The position numbers and the translations under genes were made by a program. Below the pieces are notes generated by a model. It was not told where the DNA came from. It did not search any database and saw only the letters and a list, made by a program, of their open reading frames with translations. 64,000 nucleotides of DNA from SHVO01 sp050246995 (GTDB lineage Bacteria; Pseudomonadota; Alphaproteobacteria; Rhodospirillales; Rhodospirillaceae), in contig JBFWVA010000003.1 in NCBI GenBank assembly GCA_050246995.1, positions 417,149-481,148 on the forward strand, read 5' to 3'. This document shows positions 33,641-40,691 of this stretch, piece after piece. The first letter of the stretch is position 1. Each line of letters starts with the position of its first letter.

Positions 33641-34561
33641 ATGACCAACGTCGAACCCATCGCGGAAAACAAGCCGCGCCAGCCGAAGCCCTCGTGGCTC
33701 CGCGTGAAAGCGCCGGTGTCGCCGGCCTATCACGAGACCAAGGGGCTAATGCGCGACCTCAAGTTGCACACCGTGTGCGAAGAGGCCGCGTGCCCGAACA
33801 TCGGCGAGTGCTGGGCGCAAAAGCACGCGACCATGATGATCCTCGGGGACATCTGCACGCGCGCCTGCGCCTTCTGCAATGTGAAGACGGGCAAGCCCGG
33901 CGCGGTTGACGCCGAAGAACCGGCGCATGTCGCCGAAGCGGTGCGCAGTCTCGGCCTCAAGCATGTCGTGCTCACCTCGGTGGACCGCGACGACCTGGAT
34001 GACGGCGGCGCCAATCACTGGGTCGCGGTTGTGAAGGCCGTGCGCGCGGCGAACCCCGACACGACGATTGAAATCCTGACGCCGGACTTTCGCAAGAAAC
34101 TCGGCTGCGTCGATCTCGTGGCCGAATCCCGCCCCGACGTTTTCAATCATAATTTGGAAACCGTGCCGCGGCTGTACCGTAAGATCCGTCCGAGCGCGCG
34201 CTACTACACGAGCTTGCGCTTGCTGGAGCGCGTGAAGGAAATCGTGCCGACGATGTTCACCAAATCGGGGATCATGGTTGGCCTGGGCGAAACGAAGGAA
34301 GAAGTGCTGCAGGTCATGGACGACATGCGCGCCGCCAACGTCGACTTCCTGACGATTGGACAATACCTGCAACCCACGACCCGCCATGCCGCCGTCGAAC
34401 GTTTCGTCGAGCCGACGGAATTCGCCGAGTACGAGCGCATCGCGCGCGCGAAAGGATTCCTGATGGTGTCAGCGACGCCGCTGACGCGCTCGTCCTACCA
34501 TGCGGACGCGGATTTCGCCCGCCTGCGTGAGGCGCGCGAAAAGAGCCTCGCGCGCACCTAA
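33641..34561 (+). CDS. lipA: Lipoyl synthase
   Basis: A 306-residue radical SAM enzyme that inserts two sulfurs into octanoyl-lysine to make lipoate. The auxiliary cluster motif is CEEAACPNIGECW (CX4CX5C), the radical SAM motif is CTRACAFC (CX3CX2C), and the family-closing RSSYHADADF supplies the serine ligand. It starts 23 bases after lpd and provides the cofactor for the lipoyl domains encoded just upstream. This placement in the pdh cluster is common in alphaproteobacteria. Confidence 0.97.
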   Translation: MTNVEPIAENKPRQPKPSWLRVKAPVSPAYHETKGLMRDLKLHTVCEEAACPNIGECWAQKHATMMILGDICTRACAFCNVKTGKPGAVDAEEPAHVAEAVRSLGLKHVVLTSVDRDDLDDGGANHWVAVVKAVRAANPDTTIEILTPDFRKKLGCVDLVAESRPDVFNHNLETVPRLYRKIRPSARYYTSLRLLERVKEIVPTMFTKSGIMVGLGETKEEVLQVMDDMRAANVDFLTIGQYLQPTTRHAAVERFVEPTEFAEYERIARAKGFLMVSATPLTRSSYHADADFARLREAREKSLART

Positions 34562-34566
34562 GTTCG

Positions 34567-35007
34567 ATGCCGATCCACCGCGAAAAACGGGTCCTGCCTT
34601 ATACGCCCGAGCAAATGTTCGCCCTGGTGGCGGATGTCGAGAAGTACCCGGAATTTTTGCCGTGGTGCGTGGCGTGCCGTATCCGCAAACAGGAAACACC
34701 CACGTCGTTCATCGCCGATCTGCAGGTCGGCTTCAAAATGGTGCGCGAGCAGTTCACGAGCCGCGTGACCCTCGAACGTCCCAACGCGATCACCGTGAGT
34801 TATCTCACTGGGCCTTTTGAACATCTGACAAACGAATGGAAATTCAAGCCCGCGCCGAACGGCACGGAACTGGACTTTTTCCTATCGTTTGAATTCCGCT
34901 CGCGGCTTTTACAGACCCTGATCGGCGTGCTGTTTGAAGAGGCCGTGCACCGGATGGTCTCGGCGTTCGAAACCCGCGCCGCGAAACTTTACCCGCCCAT
35001 CGCCTAA
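34567..35007 (+). CDS. RatA/Coq10-type SRPBCC protein
   Basis: A 146-residue START-like protein. RVLPYTPEQMFALVADVEKY, FLPWCVACRI and EWKFKPAPNGTELDFFLSFEF are characteristic of the Coq10/RatA family. Mitochondrial Coq10 binds ubiquinone; the E. coli member RatA has been described as affecting ribosome subunit association. The position 5 bases after lipA is conserved in alphaproteobacteria and hints at a role in respiratory quinone metabolism, but this is inference. All expected regions are present. Confidence 0.9.
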   Translation: MPIHREKRVLPYTPEQMFALVADVEKYPEFLPWCVACRIRKQETPTSFIADLQVGFKMVREQFTSRVTLERPNAITVSYLTGPFEHLTNEWKFKPAPNGTELDFFLSFEFRSRLLQTLIGVLFEEAVHRMVSAFETRAAKLYPPIA

Positions 35008-35066
35008 ACGCCGGAACACGTCAAAGCCGCCTCGCGTTCGCTTCTTATAAGCAACGGAGATGAGCA

Positions 35067-35291
35067 ATGGCGCTTTGCGAGAAATGCGGCAACGATTACG
35101 CGAACACGTTCGAAGTGATCATGGCCGGCGAAAAACACGTTTTCGACAGCTTCGAATGTGCGATCTCCTCACTCGCGCCGTGCTGCAAACATTGTGGCTG
35201 CCGCATCATCGGCCACGGTGTCGAGGCCGGCGGCAACACCTATTGCTGCGACCACTGCGCCAAGATGCGGCATACCGCCGCGACGAGCTGA
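35067..35291 (+). CDS. Small cysteine-rich metal-binding protein, function unknown
   Basis: A 74-residue protein with ten cysteines (4, 7, 31, 39, 40, 43, 45, 60, 61, 64) and several histidines. They are arranged as CEKC, FECAISSLAPCCKHCGC and YCCDHCAK. This suggests two or three zinc or other thiolate metal sites, perhaps treble-clef or metallothionein-like. I do not recognise a named family. A GGAGATGAGC ribosome-binding region stands before the start. It lies 59 bases after the RatA-like gene and abuts the stop of the convergent MBL gene with no gap. Confidence 0.75.
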   Translation: MALCEKCGNDYANTFEVIMAGEKHVFDSFECAISSLAPCCKHCGCRIIGHGVEAGGNTYCCDHCAKMRHTAATS

Positions 35292-36206
35292 TTATTTCTT
35301 CGCCGCGAGTTCGTTGTAAGACGAGCGGACGAGGCGATCGGCGGGCATTTCCGTACCCATCGGCGTCTTCCACATCAGTTTCAGCGCGAGGACTTGATCG
35401 AGCGTCTTACCGGCTTTTTGTTCGGCGGCGACGCGCTTGAATGTTGCGTCGACGGCGTCGCGGTACATCTTCATATCCGCCTTGGTGCTGATCTTGCCGT
35501 GACCTGGTACGACCTTGGTGTTGTCGTCGGCCATGCCGAGCGCGACGTCCATGGCCGCGACCATCCCGGCAACCGTGCCGCCCGAGGTGCGGTCGACGAA
35601 GGGAACGCCGGAGGCATTGTAGACGTCGCCCATGTGCAGAACGTTGGCACTCTCCCACTTCACGATGGCGTCGCCGTCCGTGTGCGCGGGCGGAACGTGG
35701 ACGACCTTCAGCGTGTCGCCGTTGACATGGAATGTAACACCTTCCGCAAAGGTGACCGAAGGCAGGGCGGCATGCGGCGAGGCGGGGAACTTTGCGTTCA
35801 GCTCTTCGATAAAACCTTCGACGGCCATGCGCTTGCGGACGTTGTCGTGCGCGACGATCACCGTGCCTTCCTTGCCGAGGTTCTCGTTGCCCCCGCTGTG
35901 ATCGAAGTGCCAATGCGTATTGACGACGAAACGGACCGGCTTCGGGTCGAGGGCCTTGGTCGCCTCCAGGATTTTCGGGGTGAGGGGGGCGAATTGATCG
36001 TCGACGAAGAAGGTGCCGTCTTCACCGTAGGAAACGCCGATATTGCCGCCGGAGCCAAACAGCACAGCAACGCCGGGGCCAAGCTTTGTCGTCTCGATGG
36101 TGATCTTCGCGGGGTCGACCGGCGGCGGCGTTGTCGGCGGAGCGGCGGCGGCCATCAGCACGGTGGCGGTGAACGGCAGAGCGGCGGCGGTCGCGAAGCG
36201 CTTCAT
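35292..36206 (-). CDS. Exported MBL-fold metallo-hydrolase
   Basis: A 304-residue protein. A signal peptide covers about residues 1-24 (MKRFATAAALPFTATVLMAA). The zinc motif HxHxDH is present (NTHWHFDHSGG), with downstream ligand histidines in PPAHTDGD and VVPGHG. These define a dinuclear-type metallo-beta-lactamase fold acting in the periplasm. It resembles the quinoprotein-relay/SoxH-like or B3-like hydrolases more than true carbapenemases; the substrate cannot be told. The start at 36206 has AAGGGA 8 bases upstream; the longer frame to 36260 lacks a signal peptide start. Confidence 0.85.
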   Translation of the reverse strand: MKRFATAAALPFTATVLMAAAAPPTTPPPVDPAKITIETTKLGPGVAVLFGSGGNIGVSYGEDGTFFVDDQFAPLTPKILEATKALDPKPVRFVVNTHWHFDHSGGNENLGKEGTVIVAHDNVRKRMAVEGFIEELNAKFPASPHAALPSVTFAEGVTFHVNGDTLKVVHVPPAHTDGDAIVKWESANVLHMGDVYNASGVPFVDRTSGGTVAGMVAAMDVALGMADDNTKVVPGHGKISTKADMKMYRDAVDATFKRVAAEQKAGKTLDQVLALKLMWKTPMGTEMPADRLVRSSYNELAAKK

Positions 36207-36297
36207 GACGGATTCCCTTTGTAAGGGCATCAGCGTGTTCGCATTCCGAACGAATTTCAATAGCGTTTGTAAGGGGCGAGGATGTTAAGGTCCGCTG

Positions 36298-37101
36298 ATG
36301 AATAATGCGGCAAACACACGGCTTTCCCGGACGGAACGGCGCGACCTGCAACGCCACGACAAACCCTATTTGTCGCAGCCGCTGCATATGGGCGGCGACC
36401 CGCGCTCCATGGCGGCGCATCTTCGTCATCTGGTGCAGGCCCTGCGTTCGCCGACGTCGAAGTCGCCGTCCTCGGACGCGGTCGCACACATCGGTGCGCT
36501 GCATGACCGTACCGTTCCGAAGCAGATGGAGAAGATGCTCGCCTGCCGGAAAGGTTGTTCCCACTGCTGCTCGCAGATGGTCGTGGTGACCGCGCCGGAA
36601 GCCTTCTATGTCGCAGAACAATTACGCAAGCGCCCCGCGACGGCGGCCGCTGTTGCGGACGTTGCCCGCGAGGCCGGGAATCTGACATTGGAAGAGCGGC
36701 TCGGGAAAAACATCTTCTGTCCGCTTCTGAGCGACGCCATCTGCTCTATATATGCGGCCCGTCCCTTGGGGTGTCGTGGCTTTGTCTCGACCAACCTCGA
36801 AGCCTGCATCGCGGCGTTCACGCGCGGTGAAACTCCGAACATCCCGATGCCCAACGATTCGATCTCGGTGCTTTATGCCTGCCGGATGCTGCTGCTCGCC
36901 GCGCTCCGGCTCGCGGGCCTCAGGGACGGCGTTTATGAGATGAATAGCGCGGTAGCTGTTGCCCTAAGCGCGCCCGACGCCGAAGCGCAGTGGCTCGCCG
37001 GCAAGAATCTGTTCGCCGGACTCCAGGAAACGCCGCCGCCGCCGCCGCAATTCGAAGCTTCGATCCGGCAGATGATGGCGTTCGTAGCGCCGACCATTTA
37101 A
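36298..37101 (+). CDS. YkgJ-type cysteine-cluster protein
   Basis: A 267-residue protein with the cysteine cluster of the YkgJ (zinc/iron-chelating, PF03692) family: ACRKGCSHCCSQM, FCPLLSDAICSIYAARPLGC, then a more distant YACRM. The N-terminal about 75 residues are basic and unassigned; the C-terminus is Pro-rich (ETPPPPPQFE). The family is assumed to bind iron or zinc, and its biochemical role is unknown. It is divergent from the MBL gene (91-base gap) and is the last gene before the receptor array. Confidence 0.82.
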   Translation: MNNAANTRLSRTERRDLQRHDKPYLSQPLHMGGDPRSMAAHLRHLVQALRSPTSKSPSSDAVAHIGALHDRTVPKQMEKMLACRKGCSHCCSQMVVVTAPEAFYVAEQLRKRPATAAAVADVAREAGNLTLEERLGKNIFCPLLSDAICSIYAARPLGCRGFVSTNLEACIAAFTRGETPNIPMPNDSISVLYACRMLLLAALRLAGLRDGVYEMNSAVAVALSAPDAEAQWLAGKNLFAGLQETPPPPPQFEASIRQMMAFVAPTI

Positions 37102-37410
37102 ATATTTGTGCGCCGCACACAGGCGGATTATTGCCACTGTAGTTCGAAATTTAGGCGAAAATTCGCCGATCTCCTTCGGGTTACACTACAGGGTTTCACG
37201 ATTAGAGTTTCCCTAGGTTAGATTGGTCGGCGATAGTCTCCGCTGACCAGCAGGGCACGTGAATCGCCGTGCTCGTTCAACGGGAGAACGTGAGGCCGGT
37301 CGCTTGCACGTGCGAGCGCTTGGGCATCAGTGCTCGCGTTTGGAGGTTTTTTTAGAACTATTAAATTTTAACGCTGGCTGTGTGCCGGCTTTCTCGAGGG
37401 GGGAATCCGT
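37102..37410 (+). promoter_or_regulatory. Leader of TBDR 1
   Basis: This 309-base stretch holds no gene. A GG-N10-GC match to the sigma-54 -24/-12 layout occurs at 37293-37308 (AGGCCGGTCGCTTGCA), with several -24 positions off consensus. A GTTCGAAATTT string at 37142 recurs in the next leader (40466). GAGGGGGGAA just before 37411 is a strong ribosome-binding site. No T-rich terminator for the YkgJ gene is evident. Confidence 0.35.
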
Positions 37411-40356
37411 ATGTCTTATTTCAGCGTGTCTCGTCATCGCCTAAAGGTGCTCGCGTATTCGACTGTCAGCGCCACGGCATTGATGAGCGTTTCGATCTCG
37501 AGCGCCCAGGCGCAAGAGGCGCCCGCTTCCTTAGACGAAATCGTCGTGACCGGCTCGCGCATCGTACGTGATGGTTATGAAGCGCCGACGCCCGTTTCCG
37601 TGCTCGGCGCAGAGGAACTCGACTCATTGAACGCGGTGAACATCGCGGACGCCGTGAATATCCTGCCTGGCTTTTCGGGATCGGTTAACCCGCGTACGTC
37701 GAACGGTAACCTGTCCTCGGGCGCCACCGGCGTCAGCCAGCTGAACCTGCGCGGCATGGGCACGAACCGCACGCTGATCCTGCTCGACGGCCAGCGTTAT
37801 ATCAATTCGGCGCTTACGTCTGGCGGCAGCGCGCCGGACATTAACTCGTTTCCGAATGCGCTTATCGAGCGCGTGGACGTGGTTACCGGCGGTGCATCAG
37901 CTGCGTACGGTTCCGATGCGCTGTCGGGTGTCGTCAACTTCGTACTCGATCGCGATTTCACCGGCGTCAAAGGCGAATTCCAGGCCGGTATGACGAAGTA
38001 CCGCGACGACAAGAATTATAGCGGTCAGCTGACGTATGGCGGCCCATTCGCCAACGGCCGCGGCCATATATTGCTGTCGGCCGAACACAGTCACAATGAT
38101 GGCATCAAGGGTTCAAAAGGGCGCCCCTGGGCCGAGTTACCCGCCGCCGTCATCGTCAATCCACTTTATGGTACCGGCGCAGGCCAAAGCAGAAGTGTTC
38201 CGCAAAACATCGTTCGCCGCGATGTCGGTCTCAGCTCTGGTACGCCCGGTGGGATCATTACCGCCGGACCGTTGAAGGGCATCTACTTCGGACCCGCTGG
38301 CACAGTTCAATGTTGCTTCGATTTCGGCGTTAACGTCGGCAATAACCTGCAAGAAGGCGGTAGCTGGGAATATTCCCGGATTGAGAACGGCATCGACCTT
38401 GCCGGCATGATCAATCGCTACGTCACTTATTTCCGCACCAGCTATGATTTGAGCGATAACGTCACGGCCTTTATCGACGCTCAGTGGTCGAATTCGCATA
38501 CGGAGAATACGGCCAACCCGAACAGACGTCTTGGCAACAACACCATTCGTGTCGATAACGCGTTCATTCCCGCATCGGTTCGCGCTCAGGCGCTTGCCTT
38601 GGGCCTTAGTCAGTTCACGATGGGCAGCACCCACGCCGACATGGGCCGGTTCGTCGGAGATTATCGCCGCACCGTGCGCCGTGTGTCGGGCGGCTTTGAT
38701 GGAGGTTTCAACGCCTTTGAAACTGATTGGACCTGGAAGGCCTATGCACAGCACAGCCAAACGGGACTTTCGCCGCGCACCTACAACAATGCGCATACAC
38801 CCAGCTACCTGAAGGCGATCGATTCCGTGATTCTCAACGGAGCCCCGGTGTGCCGGGTAAACGCCGACGCGGATCCGAACAACAACGACCCGGCATGCGT
38901 GCCGTATAACCTGTTCGGTATCGGCGTCAACGATCAGAAGGCCCTCGATTACTCCGTGGGCGTCAGCTACCGCTATGAATCGCTGAAACAGAATGTTGCG
39001 GCCTTCAACGTTAACGGCGAACCGTTCGAACTGTGGGCCGGCCCCGTGTCATTAGCGTTCGGTGTCGAACACCGTACGGAAAGCGTGAAGGGGATTGCGA
39101 CGACTCGCGATGAGAATACCGAGTACTTCGCTGGCAACTACAAAGCCAGCCAAGGCAAGCTCAACGTCACTGAAGGTTACGTCGAAACTGTTGTCCCGCT
39201 AGCCCGGAATCAGGCCTGGGCCCAGGAACTCGACTTGAACGCAGCGGTGCGCGCCACTAGCTACTCGACCTCCGGCTATGTGACGACGTGGAAGGGCGGC
39301 CTGACGTGGCGGCCAATCGACGATCTTCGGTTCCGGTTCACGCGCTCGCGCGACATTCGCGCGCCGAGCCTCGGCGAATTGTTCACGGCCGGACAGACCG
39401 GTTCGGGCGGCGTACTGTTGGATCCTTTCCGCGCAACAAACGGGGTCCCGGAAACACGCCCCAACAACTTCACGCTCACCCGCGGTAACCCCAACCTTCT
39501 GCCCGAGAAGGCGGACACGACCGGGATCGGCGTCGTCATGGCGCCGCAGTTCCTCCCAGGCTTCCAGGCCTCGGTCGACTTTTACAACATCGCTGTTAAG
39601 GGCTCGGTGCAGGCGCCGAGCGCGCAGACGGTTGTGGATCTTTGTTTCGCCGGCAATACGGTGCTCTGCAATGCGATCGTTCGCAATGCGCCGGTCGCGG
39701 GTGATCCGATCTCTTCTACCCTTGGCCAGGTTTTTATGGTGATCACACAACCGGAAAACTTGATCGGGCAGAAGGCCAACGGAATCGATTTCGAGGCCAG
39801 CTACCGGTTCCAACTCGCCGATCTCGTTGATTCATGGGCTGGTGAAATCGCGATCCGAGCGATGGGCAGCCGCGTGATCACACTCGACACTCAGGACACC
39901 GACGGCGTCACCTATGACGGCGTTGGAGTCGTCGGAGGATGGGCGGGTATCGCGCCGTTTAGCGGAAAGCTGAATGCGCCGAAGTTCCGCGGCAACGTGT
40001 CGGTCGGTTACAACGGCGACCCGATCACGCTGCGGGCTACCATCCGCTATACCGCTGCCGGTGTATACGCGAACGGCTTCATCGAGTGCACGACCGGTTG
40101 CCCAATTTCAACGACAGCTGCGCCGACCTTCGAGAATAATCACATCGACAGCATGACCACGATCGATCTGTCCGCGACGTATAAACCGCTCGAGGATCAG
40201 GACATCGAATTGTTCGGCACCGTTGAAAATCTCACAAACGCGCAACCGCCAATCATCGGCGGCAGCCGTGGCTCAACCCACTGGTCCGGCCAGGGGAACT
40301 CGGACTATGACCGCATCGGCCGCCAGTACCGCGTCGGTCTGCGGTTCAAGTTCTAA
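37411..40356 (+). CDS. TonB-dependent receptor, array copy 1
   Basis: A 981-residue outer-membrane receptor. A signal peptide ends near SISSAQAQEAP; the TonB box/plug start is DEIVVTGSRIVRDGYEAP; the plug occupies about 45-175 (LNLRGMGTNRTLILLDGQ, ERVDVVTGGASAAYGSDA) and the barrel continues to a terminal aromatic (LRFKF). There is no N-terminal signalling extension, so it is not a transducer coupled to an anti-sigma factor. A vicinal cysteine pair (VQCCFDFGVNVG) is shared with copies 2 and 3 only. Further Cys pairs (VCRVNADADPNNNDPACV; CTTGC) are shared by the array. The ligand is unknown; TBDRs import metal chelates, vitamins or oligosaccharides. Confidence 0.92.
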   Translation: MSYFSVSRHRLKVLAYSTVSATALMSVSISSAQAQEAPASLDEIVVTGSRIVRDGYEAPTPVSVLGAEELDSLNAVNIADAVNILPGFSGSVNPRTSNGNLSSGATGVSQLNLRGMGTNRTLILLDGQRYINSALTSGGSAPDINSFPNALIERVDVVTGGASAAYGSDALSGVVNFVLDRDFTGVKGEFQAGMTKYRDDKNYSGQLTYGGPFANGRGHILLSAEHSHNDGIKGSKGRPWAELPAAVIVNPLYGTGAGQSRSVPQNIVRRDVGLSSGTPGGIITAGPLKGIYFGPAGTVQCCFDFGVNVGNNLQEGGSWEYSRIENGIDLAGMINRYVTYFRTSYDLSDNVTAFIDAQWSNSHTENTANPNRRLGNNTIRVDNAFIPASVRAQALALGLSQFTMGSTHADMGRFVGDYRRTVRRVSGGFDGGFNAFETDWTWKAYAQHSQTGLSPRTYNNAHTPSYLKAIDSVILNGAPVCRVNADADPNNNDPACVPYNLFGIGVNDQKALDYSVGVSYRYESLKQNVAAFNVNGEPFELWAGPVSLAFGVEHRTESVKGIATTRDENTEYFAGNYKASQGKLNVTEGYVETVVPLARNQAWAQELDLNAAVRATSYSTSGYVTTWKGGLTWRPIDDLRFRFTRSRDIRAPSLGELFTAGQTGSGGVLLDPFRATNGVPETRPNNFTLTRGNPNLLPEKADTTGIGVVMAPQFLPGFQASVDFYNIAVKGSVQAPSAQTVVDLCFAGNTVLCNAIVRNAPVAGDPISSTLGQVFMVITQPENLIGQKANGIDFEASYRFQLADLVDSWAGEIAIRAMGSRVITLDTQDTDGVTYDGVGVVGGWAGIAPFSGKLNAPKFRGNVSVGYNGDPITLRATIRYTAAGVYANGFIECTTGCPISTTAAPTFENNHIDSMTTIDLSATYKPLEDQDIELFGTVENLTNAQPPIIGGSRGSTHWSGQGNSDYDRIGRQYRVGLRFKF

Positions 40357-40691
40357 ACGGCGCGATAGCTACGAGAGAGTTTGGGCGAAGCCGGAAATCC
40401 CGGCTTCGCCTTTCTCGTTCCGGCTTTTTGTTACTGGCGTCTGTTACAAAACCTCCGAAGTAGCGGTTCGAAATTTCAAAATTGTTGTCACCCCCCGGAA
40501 AAATTCGTAGGAACGATGAGGGAGTTCCTTAAGGGAATTTCTAAGGGGAGATGCGAAGGGCCTTCGGCCTTTCGGAGAGAGTTCCTTTCACACACCAACA
40601 GAACAATTTGCGGACGCACCCGTGCGTGCGCGGATTGCTGAAACATATACGCGCGGCTTTAGTTGCAGCCGTGCCCAACTCGGGGAGATTC
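40357..40691 (+). promoter_or_regulatory. Leader of TBDR 2
   Basis: This 335-base stretch begins with the terminator of copy 1. TTGTCA (40485-40490), 17 bases, then TAGGAA is a weak sigma-70-like match. TTCCTTAAGGGAA near 40524 and a GGCC-TTC-GGCC hairpin near 40560 may fold in the transcript. CGGGGAGATTC precedes the ATG at 40692. No gene is seen; the frame open from 40551 is upstream of the true start. Confidence 0.35.
40384..40416 (+). terminator. Terminator of TBDR 1
   Basis: GGCGAAGCCGG (40384-40394) pairs with CCGGCTTCGCC (40400-40410) around AAATC, followed by TTTCTC. Nearly the same stem ends copy 2. Confidence 0.9.

Noticed and set aside
40428..40446. A direct repeat of TGTTAC in the leader of receptor 2
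   Set aside because: Two six-base copies 13 bases apart are too short to be convincing and are not repeated in the other leaders.
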